Below, one piece after another: positions 31,839-40,126 of a stretch of 64,000 nt of DNA. Numbering within the stretch: position 1 is the first letter of the stretch; every line of letters starts with the position of its first letter. Source of the DNA: Pseudomonas koreensis (GTDB taxonomy: Bacteria > Pseudomonadota > Gammaproteobacteria > Pseudomonadales > Pseudomonadaceae); assembly GCF_025447595.1 (NCBI RefSeq), contig NZ_JAOEJU010000003.1, positions 1-64,000 on the forward strand. Reading direction: 5' to 3'. The translations under genes were made by a program, and so were the position numbers. Below the pieces are notes generated by a model that saw only the letters and a list, made by a program, of their open reading frames with translations, was not told the origin of the DNA and did no database searches.

Positions 31839-33557
31839 ATGCGATCACTCAACATCATTCTTCTGTCGTCGGCGTTCAACGGCCTGACCCAACGTGCCTG
31901 GCTGGAACTGCGTCAGGCCGGGCACTCACCCAGCGTGGTGCTGTTCACCGACGAAACCGCCGTGTGCGAGCAGATTGAAAACAGCGGCGCTGATCTGGTG
32001 ATCTGCCCGTTTCTCAAGGACCGCGTGCCCCAGGCGCTGTGGAGCAATCCGCAGCGTCCGGTCGTCATCATTCACCCCGGCATCGTCGGCGATCGCGGTG
32101 CCAGCGCACTGGACTGGGCGATCATGCGCGAGCTGCCGTCCTGGGGCGTGACTGCCCTCCAAGCGGTGGAAGAAATGGACGCCGGTCCGGTCTGGGCCAC
32201 CTGCGAATTCAACCTGCCGACGGGCCTGCGCAAATCCGAGCTGTACAACGGCCGGGTCAGTGATGCGGCGATCCGTTGCATCCGCGAAGTGGTGGAGAAA
32301 TTCATCGACGGCTTCGTGCCGGTGGCGCTGGATTACAGCGATCCGACAGTGCGCGGGCGTTTGCAGCCGAACATGAAACAAGACGATCGCACCTTCAGCT
32401 GGCACGACTGTTCGCGCTTCATCAAGCGCTGCATCGATGCGGCGGACGGCCAACCGGGTGTATTGGCCAGCCTCGCCGGCGGGCAGTATTACGTGTACGA
32501 CGCGCACCTCGATCAGCGCACCGGCATGCCCGGCGAGATTCTCGCGGTGCATGACGACGCGGTACTGGTGGCGACCGGTGATCACAGCCTGTGGATCGGC
32601 TCGCTGCGACGCAAACCACAACCGGGCGAGGAAACCTTCAAGCGTCCGGCGCGGCATGTGCTGGCCGGGCAGTTGTCTGGCGTGCCGGTGCTGGACTGGT
32701 CGATTGCCAACGCGCCATTCAGCGACGAGCCTTATCAGCCGATCCGTTATCGCGAGTCCGGCCAGGTCGGCGAGCTGACGCTGGAGTTCTACAACGGCGC
32801 CATGAGCACAGAACAATGCCGGCGCATGGTCGAAGCCCTGCGCTGGGCCAAATCCCGTGACACTCAGGTGTTGTTGATCAAGGGCGGACGCGGCAGCTTT
32901 TCCAACGGTGTGCATTTGAATGTGATTCAGGCCGCCGAGGATCCGGGCGCCGAAGCCTGGGCCAATATCCAGGCCATCGATGATGTGTGTGAAGAACTGC
33001 TCAGCGCCCGGCAACTGGTGGTCAGCGGTGTGACCGGCAATGCCGGCGCTGGCGGTGTGATGCTGGCGCTGGCGGCTGACATCGTGTTTGCCCGCGCCGA
33101 TATCGTGCTCAATCCGCACTACAAGAGCATGGGGCTGTACGGCTCGGAATACTGGACTTACAGCCTGCCCCGCGCCGTCGGCCCGGCCATGGCGGAACAA
33201 TTGACCCAGGCCTGTCTGCCGGTCAGCGCTGCGCAGGCGCTGCAACTGGGCATGGTCCAGGAAGTCGGCCCGCGCTGCCCGGACGAGTTCTCGCTGTGGC
33301 TGCTGCAACGGGCCAACAGCGTGCTGAGCGATCCGACTTATGCAGCGGTGCGGGAGCGCAAGCTGCGGGTCGATCATGTGTTGATCCGTCAGTGCCGCGA
33401 GGCGGAGCTGCAGGAGATGCAGGAAGACATGCTGTACAACCGCAATCAGTTCGCCGAGAAGTGCCGCAACTTCGTTTACAAACGCAAGACCTGCTGCACG
33501 CCGGCGCGGTTGGTGGAAGACTGGGCTCGGGTGCAGGAGGCCGAGTTGGCCAACTGA
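31839..33557 (+). CDS. hypX: HypX/HoxX-like formyltransferase-crotonase protein
   Basis: A 572-residue two-domain protein. The N-terminal half is formyl-tetrahydrofolate-hydrolase-like (VVIIHPGIVGDRGASALDWAI, His79, and EEMDAGPVWA with Asp115). The C-terminal half is crotonase-like, with the oxyanion-loop sequence GNAGAGG near residue 408 and KSMGLYGSEYW just after. This is the architecture of HypX/HoxX, which makes the CO ligand of [NiFe]-hydrogenase from formyl-tetrahydrofolate. No hydrogenase or hyp genes are in the window, so here it is an orphan. AAGGAAG precedes the ATG. A LysR gene follows on the same strand. Confidence 0.8.
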   Translation: MRSLNIILLSSAFNGLTQRAWLELRQAGHSPSVVLFTDETAVCEQIENSGADLVICPFLKDRVPQALWSNPQRPVVIIHPGIVGDRGASALDWAIMRELPSWGVTALQAVEEMDAGPVWATCEFNLPTGLRKSELYNGRVSDAAIRCIREVVEKFIDGFVPVALDYSDPTVRGRLQPNMKQDDRTFSWHDCSRFIKRCIDAADGQPGVLASLAGGQYYVYDAHLDQRTGMPGEILAVHDDAVLVATGDHSLWIGSLRRKPQPGEETFKRPARHVLAGQLSGVPVLDWSIANAPFSDEPYQPIRYRESGQVGELTLEFYNGAMSTEQCRRMVEALRWAKSRDTQVLLIKGGRGSFSNGVHLNVIQAAEDPGAEAWANIQAIDDVCEELLSARQLVVSGVTGNAGAGGVMLALAADIVFARADIVLNPHYKSMGLYGSEYWTYSLPRAVGPAMAEQLTQACLPVSAAQALQLGMVQEVGPRCPDEFSLWLLQRANSVLSDPTYAAVRERKLRVDHVLIRQCREAELQEMQEDMLYNRNQFAEKCRNFVYKRKTCCTPARLVEDWARVQEAELAN

Positions 33558-33583
33558 TCAGCGGCGCAGTCCCGAGCGCCATC

Positions 33584-33654
33584 GCGAGCAGGCTCGCTCC
33601 CACGGTCAGTGATGCCTCGAAACCTACATGAACGGTGGGAGCGAGCCTGCTCGC
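33584..33654. repeat. REP pair after the HypX-like gene
   Basis: Inverted REP copies (GCGAGCAGGCTCGCTCCCAC and complement) with a 31-base spacer between two plus-strand genes. Confidence 0.95.
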
Positions 33655-33720
33655 GATTGAACGATGACGCGGTATCAGGCGTGGATCTACAATGCGCGCA
33701 CCTCAGACACCGGCCCGCCC

Positions 33721-34584
33721 ATGGACATCGATCTCGCCCGCACTTTTCTGGAAATCGTCCGCCACGGCAGCCTCGCCGCGGCGGCTGAAAAGCTGTTCGT
33801 CACCCAGACGGCAATCACCGCCCGAGTGCAGAAACTCGAAAGCCAGTTGGGCAGCACGCTGTTCGTGCGCAACCGTGCCGGTGCGCGCCTGACCGCCAAC
33901 GGCGAGGCCTTCGTGGTCTACGCCAATCAACTGGTGCAGACCTGGGAAGCGGCGCGCCGCGACCTGCCCTTGCCCGAGGGCTATCACAACGTGCTGCACA
34001 TCGGCGGCGAGGTCAGCCTGTGCAATCCGCTGATGCTCAGTTGGGCCGCCGAGCTGCGGGAGAAAATCCCAGGTCACGCCCTGCGCATGGAGATCCGCGA
34101 CGGCGAAAACCTGCTGCGTCAGCTCGAACTGGGCGTACTCGACGCGGCGCTGGTCTATCAACCGGAATACTGGCCGGGGCTGCAGGTCGAGCAGGTGCTG
34201 GAAGAGAAACTGATTCTGGTGACCACCCCCGGCCGCCCTGCCCCCTACGTGTACATCGACTGGGGCCCGGACTTCCGCCGCCAGCACGACGCCGCCCTGC
34301 CGGAAAAGGCCAAGGCCGCCCTGAGCTTCAACCTCGGCCCGCTGGCCCTGCAGTACATTCTGGAGAACGGCGGCAGCGGTTATTTCCGGACCCGGGTTGT
34401 GCGCACTTATCTGGAAAGCGGCGCGCTGGAACCGGTGACCAAAGCCCCGGAATTCGGCTATCCGACCTACCTCGTCTACTCCCGCGACCGCGACTCGGCG
34501 ATCCTGCAACAGGCGTTCGATCTGCTGCGCGAAGTGATCAGGGCCGATGACGACTGGTCGCAGCGCTGGAACCCGTTGAGCTGA
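33721..34584 (+). CDS. LysR-family transcriptional regulator
   Basis: A 287-residue LysR regulator. The winged helix-turn-helix spans about residues 2-60 (LARTFLEIVRHGSLAAAAEKL, then TQTAITARVQKLE) and the effector-binding domain 90-285. ATG 33721 (MDIDLARTF) is the normal start; an in-frame ATG 19 codons upstream adds an atypical tail. It lies 163 bases after the HypX-like gene and 108 before the fatty-acid-hydroxylase fusion gene. Its target and ligand are not evident. Confidence 0.9.
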   Translation: MDIDLARTFLEIVRHGSLAAAAEKLFVTQTAITARVQKLESQLGSTLFVRNRAGARLTANGEAFVVYANQLVQTWEAARRDLPLPEGYHNVLHIGGEVSLCNPLMLSWAAELREKIPGHALRMEIRDGENLLRQLELGVLDAALVYQPEYWPGLQVEQVLEEKLILVTTPGRPAPYVYIDWGPDFRRQHDAALPEKAKAALSFNLGPLALQYILENGGSGYFRTRVVRTYLESGALEPVTKAPEFGYPTYLVYSRDRDSAILQQAFDLLREVIRADDDWSQRWNPLS

Positions 34585-34692
34585 CGGCCGCTTTGCACCG
34601 GAGCATGGCAGTTGTGACCTGAAGGTTGACCTGCACGAACCGCGGGATCGGCTAATCTGCCCGGATAACAAAAATATCCGCAGGTGACCGTA

Positions 34693-35838
34693 GTGAGGCA
34701 GACCACCGAGGCATTTCGCAGCCGCTACCGTGCGGCGATCCATCCCCGCTACAACCCGTGGCTGCATGGCGCGTTCGTGCTGTTGTTCGGCGTGCTGGCC
34801 ATCGGCGCGTTCTGGAGCAGCGTGCACCAGGTGCGGCCGCTGGAATGGCTGACCGTGCCGCTGACCCTGCTGTTCTTCAATTTCGGCGTGTACATGGTGC
34901 ACCGCCACCTCGGCCACCACAAAAAGAGCTTCGCGCGGATGTTCTACGCCCGGCATGCCGGCGACCATCACAGCTTCTTCACCCCCGGCCACATGACCTA
35001 CGACGGCGCCCGCGACTGGCGGGTGATCCTGTTTCCCGCCTGGCTGATCGTGCTCCACACGCTGGCGATCACCCTGCCGCTGTGGTGGCTGTTCGCGCAG
35101 GTCAACAGCAACGTCGCCGGGTTGTTCGGCGGCTGCATGGTGTTCGGTTACCTGACCTATGAAGTATTTCACGCCTGCGAGCATCTGCCGCCGCAGAACC
35201 CGTTGACCCGTCTGCCGTGGATCCGCCAGATGCGCCGTCTGCACGAGCTGCATCACCGCCGCGAGCGCATGCAGGAGCGCAATTTCAATATCGTTTTTCC
35301 ACTGATGGACTACCTGTTCGGCACCCTCTATTGGGAGCCGGAAACCGCCCCTCTGACCGACTCGAGAACGCCCATGACCCGCATGCAGCACACAGTCGAC
35401 ATCGCCGGCGATCCGATCGCCGTCCTCGCCTACGCCGCCACCGTCAGTCGCTGGCCGGAGTGGCATCCGTCTTCACTGAAGATCGACGGCCCCAGCGGTG
35501 CGCTGCATGCCGGTGCGCGATTCGATGAAGACATCCACGCCGGCGGGCGCGAGGGGCATTTGCGCTGGGAGGTCACCGAGTATTTGCCCGGTCGACGCTG
35601 GTGCGCGCGTGCCCAGGGTGATCAGGGTCTGTCGCTGCTGCTGACCTATGAATGCTCGGCGCAAAACGACGCGACGCGCTTCGTGCGCACCCTCGATTAT
35701 CAGTTTGAGGGCATCGGCCTGCGCATCGCCAACCACCTGCTGCTCAAGCGTCGCATCGATCGTGAATCGGCGGCTTCGATGCTGGCCCTGCGTGACATGG
35801 CGACCCGGCACCTGGCACTCGCGGGAGCCCACGTGTGA
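34693..35838 (+). CDS. Fatty acid hydroxylase-type membrane protein fused to an SRPBCC domain
   Basis: A protein of 381 residues (384 if GTG 34684 is used). The first 220 residues have four membrane segments and the His boxes of the fatty acid hydroxylase/sterol desaturase superfamily (HRHLGHH, HAGDHH, HACEH, HELHH) that hold a di-iron centre. Residues about 232-375 look like an SRPBCC/polyketide-cyclase lipid-binding domain (DPIAVLAYAATVSRWPEWHP and on). GTG 34693 is preferred because AGGTGA lies 5-8 bases before it. It overlaps the next gene by 4 bases. The fusion suggests hydroxylation of a bound hydrophobic substrate; substrate unknown. Confidence 0.75.
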   Translation: MRQTTEAFRSRYRAAIHPRYNPWLHGAFVLLFGVLAIGAFWSSVHQVRPLEWLTVPLTLLFFNFGVYMVHRHLGHHKKSFARMFYARHAGDHHSFFTPGHMTYDGARDWRVILFPAWLIVLHTLAITLPLWWLFAQVNSNVAGLFGGCMVFGYLTYEVFHACEHLPPQNPLTRLPWIRQMRRLHELHHRRERMQERNFNIVFPLMDYLFGTLYWEPETAPLTDSRTPMTRMQHTVDIAGDPIAVLAYAATVSRWPEWHPSSLKIDGPSGALHAGARFDEDIHAGGREGHLRWEVTEYLPGRRWCARAQGDQGLSLLLTYECSAQNDATRFVRTLDYQFEGIGLRIANHLLLKRRIDRESAASMLALRDMATRHLALAGAHV

Positions 35839-36911
35839 GATGGCGTTATCTGGTGTTGCTGCTGATTGTCGGGGTTCTGGGCTTTTTGCTGTTGATGCCG
35901 ACCAAAGTCGAGCCCGTGGCCTGGACACCGCAACCGGCGCCCTCGCTGACGGAAGGCCAATACGCTGACAATCAGCGACTCAAGGGCGCGGCGCAAGTCG
36001 GCCCAAGTGACATCGAAGGCCCGGAAGCGCTGCTGCTGGAGAACGACTTCCTGATCACCGGCCTGCACGACGGCCGCTTGCTGCGTACCAGCCTCGACGG
36101 TCAGCAACGCAAAGTGCTGGCGGATACCGGCGGCCGGCCGCTGGGGCTGGCGCGGCATCCCAACGGCTTGCTGGTGATCGCCGACGGGGTCAAGGGTTTG
36201 CTGTCCCTCGATGCGCAGGGCCGGCTGGTGGCGCTGACCACCGAGGCCAATGGCTTGCCATTCGGTTTCACCGATGACGTGGCCATCGACAAGTCCGGGC
36301 ATTACGCCTACTTCAGTGATGCGTCGAGTCGCTGGGGTTACGGCCACGATGGCGAAGCGATCATCGAGCACGGCGGCGATGGACGCCTGCTGCGTTACGA
36401 CTTCCAGACTGGCAAAACGAGCGTGCTGCTGGACAAGCTGGAGTTCGCCAACGGCGTGACTCTCGGCCCGGAAGACGCCTATGTGCTGGTCAACGAAACC
36501 GGCGCCTACCGGATCAGCCGCTATTGGCTGACCGGACCGAAGGCCGGCACTCACGACCTGTTCATCGACAACCTGCCGGGGCTGCCCGACAACCTCGCGT
36601 TCAATGGTCGGGATCGCTTCTGGGTGGCGCTGTACACACCGCGTAATCCGCTGCTCGACCGCACCGCGCCGCACCCGTTCGTGCGCAAGATGATCGTGCG
36701 GGCGATGACCGTCGTGCCCAAACCGGTGGAGAAGCGCGGGTTCGTGCTGGGGCTGGATCTGGAGGGCAAGGTGATCGCCAATCTGCAGGACGCCAGCGCC
36801 GGCAATTACTCGCCGATCACCACGGCGCGCGAGTATGGCGACTGGTTGTATTTCGGCTCGCTGAAGGCCACGCACATGGCGCGGATGCCGTTGGAGGCGG
36901 CCTTGAAGTGA
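35835..36911 (+). CDS. Strictosidine-synthase/SMP-30-like beta-propeller, membrane-anchored
   Basis: A 358-residue protein with an N-terminal membrane anchor (about residues 4-22) and a six-bladed beta-propeller of the strictosidine synthase/APMAP/SMP-30 type. Signature segments are GPEALLLENDFLITGLHDGRL (about 62-82) and the GFTDDVAIDKSGHYAYFSDAS block near 148. Family members hydrolyse lactones or esters. The GTG start lies in the stop codon of the hydroxylase gene (GTGTGA), so the two are coupled and probably act on one pathway. Plausible roles include hydrolysing a product of the hydroxylase, but this is inference. Confidence 0.82.
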   Translation: MRWRYLVLLLIVGVLGFLLLMPTKVEPVAWTPQPAPSLTEGQYADNQRLKGAAQVGPSDIEGPEALLLENDFLITGLHDGRLLRTSLDGQQRKVLADTGGRPLGLARHPNGLLVIADGVKGLLSLDAQGRLVALTTEANGLPFGFTDDVAIDKSGHYAYFSDASSRWGYGHDGEAIIEHGGDGRLLRYDFQTGKTSVLLDKLEFANGVTLGPEDAYVLVNETGAYRISRYWLTGPKAGTHDLFIDNLPGLPDNLAFNGRDRFWVALYTPRNPLLDRTAPHPFVRKMIVRAMTVVPKPVEKRGFVLGLDLEGKVIANLQDASAGNYSPITTAREYGDWLYFGSLKATHMARMPLEAALK

Positions 36912-36947
36912 GGACCGGGCTTGTGTAGTGAATCGAATGGCCCTATC

Positions 36948-37007
36948 GCCAGCAGGCTGGCTCCCACTGTCGGATTGCATTCCAAATGTGGGAGCCAGCC
37001 TGCTGGC
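36948..37007. repeat. Variant REP pair (GCCAGCAGGCTGGC core)
   Basis: Inverted pair with a 20-base spacer in which both arms carry the compensating changes GCCAGC/GCTGGC instead of GCGAGC/GCTCGC, so the stem is preserved. Confidence 0.95.
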
Positions 37008-37019
37008 GATAGCGGATTG

Positions 37020-37190
37020 TCAGTTGCTGGACCGATCGAACTTGTCCGGGTCTTCATCCTCCGGCACGTCCTCGCGCTTGCGTTCCTCTTCAGGATTACG
37101 GACGGTGTGCGCCGGACTGTTCGGCTCGGGATGCGTGGGAACGGGGTCGAATGCCCCCTGCTCTTCACTGGGGAATTTTGGCTTGTTCAT
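37020..37190 (-). CDS. Acidic, Pro-rich 56-residue cytoplasmic protein
   Basis: A short gene whose product starts MNKPKFPSEEQGAFDPVP and ends in a highly charged stretch (NPEEERKREDVPEDEDPDKF). There is no membrane segment and it looks intrinsically disordered. I recall such small hydrophilic proteins being common in Pseudomonas without known function. GAGGTG precedes the ATG by 6 bases but is locked inside a 9-bp perfect stem (see the hairpin entry). It lies downstream of the DUF465 gene on the same strand. Confidence 0.7.
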   Translation of the reverse strand: MNKPKFPSEEQGAFDPVPTHPEPNSPAHTVRNPEEERKREDVPEDEDPDKFDRSSN

Positions 37191-37192
37191 AA

Positions 37193-37242
37193 GGCACCTC
37201 GCTGAGAGTCGCTATGTGAAGACTCTGAACATTCGAGGTGCC
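37193..37242 (-). promoter_or_regulatory. Hairpin sequestering the ribosome binding site of the 56-residue gene
   Basis: Read on the minus strand, GGCACCTCG pairs perfectly with CGAGGTGCC, and inside it AGAGTC pairs with GACTCT around a 10-base loop. The Shine-Dalgarno GAGGTG is fully within the outer stem, two bases before the ATG. No U-run follows, so it is not a standard terminator. Possible translational switch (for example temperature or protein controlled). Confidence 0.6.
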
Positions 37243-37259
37243 GGTCGGGGTTGTCGTTC

Positions 37260-37295
37260 CAGTCGTTTCACCACCGAAAGCCGGTGGCGCGACTG
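37260..37295 (-). other. Hairpin just after the DUF465 gene
   Basis: CAGTCG pairs with CGACTG and, inside, CCACCG with CGGTGG. It starts 5 bases after the DUF465 stop codon. Without a U-run it is more likely an RNA-stabilising 3-prime structure than an intrinsic terminator. Confidence 0.5.
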
Positions 37296-37299
37296 ACGG

Positions 37300-37542
37300 T
37301 CAGGTTCGGGCCTGCAACTGCTCGACGATCTTGTCTTTGACCTGCAGGCGTTTCTCTTTGAGTTTCTTGAGTGTGTCGTCGCTCGGCGCATCCGAGGTCG
37401 CTGTCTCGGCCTTGACGACTTCGGCGTCCGCCTGGGAATACTTGTTGATCAGTGCATCCAGATGTGGATCCGCGGTGCGTCGTTGCTGGATCTCTTCCTT
37501 TGTTAGTTTCAAGTCCTGTAACAGATCATGGGTCACCGGCAT
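37300..37542 (-). CDS. DUF465 (YdcH-like) small protein
   Basis: An 80-residue, highly charged helical protein. The family core is seen in DPHLDALINKYSQADAEV (residues 25-42) and the C-terminal LKKLKEKRLQVKDKIVEQL coil. YdcH/DUF465 proteins are short cytoplasmic helical hairpins of unknown function. GGAGGTGTTCC precedes the ATG. It is followed by the 56-residue gene; the two might share a transcript broken by hairpins. Confidence 0.85.
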   Translation of the reverse strand: MPVTHDLLQDLKLTKEEIQQRRTADPHLDALINKYSQADAEVVKAETATSDAPSDDTLKKLKEKRLQVKDKIVEQLQART

Positions 37543-37747
37543 GGAACACCTCCGTCAGTTGATCGGCAGCCAACGCGACCGATTGCGCTGGCCAGGTATC
37601 AGAATGGCCTCGGTTGGCCTGTTCTGTCGACCACCTGTCAGACCAGCGGTGCCCGTTCGTCGCCCTTTCGCAAATGCGATAAAACCTTTCTCCGCGCCGT
37701 TCCCTCCATTGATTAACGCTCACAAAAAACCGCGTGGAGAAACACCA

Positions 37748-38269
37748 ATGGACGGATTCAAACTGCGTCATCTCTTTCTGGCCGTTGCGTTGAGCACCGG
37801 CATGGGCTCGGCCTTCGCTGCCACCGACAATGACTTCGTCGACAACGCCGCTGCTGGCGGCATCGCCGAGATCGAAACCAGCCGCCTGGCGCTGGAGAAG
37901 AGCCAGTCGGCCGACATCAAGGCTTTCGCCAACATGATGATCACCGACCACGGCAAGGCCAACGATGAACTGGCCACCATCGCCAAGGCCCACGACATCG
38001 AAGTGCCGGACACCACCACGCTGGTCAAACAGGCCAAGGAAAAAATCCTCGAAGTCCGCGATGAATCCTTCGATGCGGCGTACGCCAACAATCAGGTCAA
38101 GGCCCACGAAGAAGCCATTCAACTGTTCGAGAAACAGGCCAACACCGTGACCGACGACAAGGTAAAAGGCGCCACCGAGCTCAAGGGCTTTGCGCAGAAA
38201 ATGCTTCCGGGGCTGCAAAAACACCTGGCAGCCGCCAAGGAATTGCAGGCCAAACACCCGAGCAAATAG
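37748..38269 (+). CDS. DUF4142 periplasmic ferritin-like protein
   Basis: A 173-residue protein with a signal peptide (about 1-25, cleaved after AFA) and a DUF4142 helical bundle. The typical blocks are AAAGGIAEIETSRLALEKS (36-54) and FANMMITDHGKANDEL near 60, with the His in the DHGKA motif. Members are periplasmic or outer-membrane-associated four-helix proteins, sometimes linked to stress; no function is established. ATG 37748 gives the signal peptide. A terminator follows. Confidence 0.88.
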   Translation: MDGFKLRHLFLAVALSTGMGSAFAATDNDFVDNAAAGGIAEIETSRLALEKSQSADIKAFANMMITDHGKANDELATIAKAHDIEVPDTTTLVKQAKEKILEVRDESFDAAYANNQVKAHEEAIQLFEKQANTVTDDKVKGATELKGFAQKMLPGLQKHLAAAKELQAKHPSK

Positions 38270-38284
38270 ACGCAGCGCACCTCA

Positions 38285-38319
38285 AGAGGCCGCCTCCATT
38301 GGACGCGGCCTCTTTTTTT
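38285..38319 (+). terminator. Intrinsic terminator after the DUF4142 gene
   Basis: AGAGGCCGC pairs perfectly with GCGGCCTCT across an 11-base loop, followed by seven T. Confidence 0.93.
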
Positions 38320-38507
38320 GGCCCACCGTTTTACGCAAAAAATCAGCGCCGCCAGCCATGACGACTAGAGTTACCGGTGCGTTTCTTGCGATAAATCAAA
38401 AATATCCCCGCGAGAACGAACAACTATTTGAAACGGCAAATGTCATTGACTTCGCGCCGGTCATTTTCCTCGCACCGGCCCCCCATTCGCGACGGAGCAA
38501 AACGCAC

Positions 38508-39359
38508 ATGGCAGCACTGCAGAACAGCACACTCGATGCGATGAAGAACAATCAGGCACAACTGCTGGGTGAATGGATTCAAGGGTTGGTCGATAGCGGT
38601 GCCACCCGCAATCTCAAGGAACTCGATGTACAGCAACAGACCAGCGAGTTTCTGCAACTGGTGGTCTCCGGGCTGGAAAACGAAAACGGCACAAACATCG
38701 CTGCGCCGGGCTGGGAAGCTACCCGCCAGTTCCTCGAAAAGCTCTCCCACAGCCGTGCCCTGCTCGGCCAGGATTCGCAGCAGACCGCCAGTTTCATCTT
38801 CGCCCTCAAAGGCCCGCTGTTCGCCTTGCTGCAAAGTCATTACCGGGAACAGCCGGCGCTGCTGGCCGAACAGCTCTGGGAAATCTCCGAACTGCTCGAC
38901 GCCTTCGGCCTGCACACCATCCGCACGTTCCAGAAATCCCGTGAAGCGGTGATCAAGCGTCAGCAGGAAGAACTGCTGGAATTGTCCACGCCGGTGGTCA
39001 AGCTGTGGGACGGCGTGCTGGCCCTGCCAATGATCGGCACCCTCGACTCGCAACGCACGCAGGTCGTGATGGAATCCCTGCTGCAACGCATCGTCGACAC
39101 CGGTTCGGAAATCGCCATCATCGACATCACCGGCGTGCCGACCGTCGACACCCTGGTGGCCCAGCACCTGCTGAAAACCGTGACCGCGATCCGCCTGATG
39201 GGCGCCGATTGCATCATCAGCGGCGTGCGTCCGCAGATCGCCCAGACCATTGTCCACCTCGGCCTCGACCTGCAAGGCGTGGTGACCAAGGCCAATCTGG
39301 CCGACGCATTGAAACTGGCCCTGACCCGTATCGGCGTCACACTGACCAAGACGGCCTGA
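38508..39359 (+). CDS. rsbR: RsbR-type stressosome protein (RsbRD N-domain plus STAS)
   Basis: A 283-residue protein with an N-terminal helical sensor domain (RsbRD_N-like, about 10-150) and a C-terminal STAS domain (about 165-280). The STAS core IIDITGVPTVDT carries Thr208 and Thr212, aligning with the phosphorylated Thr of Bacillus RsbR, and SGVRPQIAQT follows near 238. RsbR proteins form the stressosome with RsbS and are phosphorylated by RsbT. First gene of a six-gene block with gaps or overlaps of a few bases; the next starts 3 bases on. Confidence 0.9.
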   Translation: MAALQNSTLDAMKNNQAQLLGEWIQGLVDSGATRNLKELDVQQQTSEFLQLVVSGLENENGTNIAAPGWEATRQFLEKLSHSRALLGQDSQQTASFIFALKGPLFALLQSHYREQPALLAEQLWEISELLDAFGLHTIRTFQKSREAVIKRQQEELLELSTPVVKLWDGVLALPMIGTLDSQRTQVVMESLLQRIVDTGSEIAIIDITGVPTVDTLVAQHLLKTVTAIRLMGADCIISGVRPQIAQTIVHLGLDLQGVVTKANLADALKLALTRIGVTLTKTA

Positions 39360-39362
39360 GCC

Positions 39363-39725
39363 ATGGAACGTATCCCGATTCTTCAGATGGGCGACTTCCT
39401 GCTGGTGACCATCCAGGTCGACATGCATGACCAGCTCGCCCTCACCCTCCAGGACGACCTGTCCGAGCGCATCAGCAAGACCTCGGCGCGCGGGGTGTTG
39501 ATCGACATCTCCGCGCTGGACATGGTCGATTCGTTCATCGGCCGGATGATCGGCACCATTTCCGGCCTGTCTAAAATCATGGACGCCGAAATCATGCTGG
39601 TCGGCATGCAACCGGCGGTCGCAATCACGCTGGTCGAGCTCGGCCTGAACCTGCCGGGCGTCAGCACCGCGCTGAACGTCGAGCGCGGCATGAAACTGTT
39701 GCAGGAACGAGTACGCCAGCAATGA
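39363..39725 (+). CDS. rsbS: RsbS-type STAS antagonist
   Basis: A 120-residue single STAS domain protein. VLIDISALDMVDSFIGRMI (about 45-63) holds Ser50, the expected phosphoacceptor equivalent to RsbS Ser59 in Bacillus. RsbS holds RsbT inactive within the stressosome; phosphorylation releases RsbT. It overlaps the RsbT gene by 4 bases. Confidence 0.92.
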   Translation: MERIPILQMGDFLLVTIQVDMHDQLALTLQDDLSERISKTSARGVLIDISALDMVDSFIGRMIGTISGLSKIMDAEIMLVGMQPAVAITLVELGLNLPGVSTALNVERGMKLLQERVRQQ

Positions 39726-40126
39726 CCGTGCGCAGCAGTGGTACACAACCGATCAAAATCGAGCAGGACGTGGTACTGGCCCGGCAACAGGCGCGCAAAC
39801 TGGCTACCGAGTGCGGCATGCGCCTGATCGACCTGACCAAACTGGTGACCGCCGTCAGCGAGCTGGCGCGTAACACCATGGTCTACGGCGGTGGCGGTGA
39901 CATGGACTGGCAGATCCTCGACGAAAATCACAAGGTTGGCCTGCGCCTGACCTTTCGCGACGAGGGACCGGGCATTGCCGACATAAAACTGGCGATGACC
40001 GATGGCTGGACCTCCGGCAGCGGCCTGGGCCTGGGCCTGACCGGGGCCAAACGGCTGGTGGACGAGTTCGAACTGGACACCGCGCCCGGCGAAGGCACTC
40101 GCATAACGATCACCCGATGGACATGA
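39722..40126 (+). CDS. rsbT: RsbT-type switch kinase
   Basis: A 134-residue GHKL ATPase/serine kinase. The N-box is SELARNTMVYGGGG (residues 45-58), followed by RDEGPGI (G1, near 79) and the GLGLGLTGAKRL loop (near 101). RsbT phosphorylates RsbR and RsbS, then leaves to activate a downstream phosphatase. It overlaps rsbS by 4 bases and the next gene by 10. All nucleotide-binding motifs are present. Confidence 0.92.
   Translation: MTVRSSGTQPIKIEQDVVLARQQARKLATECGMRLIDLTKLVTAVSELARNTMVYGGGGDMDWQILDENHKVGLRLTFRDEGPGIADIKLAMTDGWTSGSGLGLGLTGAKRLVDEFELDTAPGEGTRITITRWT

Noticed and set aside
38390..38507. AlgU/sigma-E type promoter before the rsbR gene (GAACAA...)
   Set aside because: The downstream half does not fit the TCTGA-type -10 at acceptable spacing.
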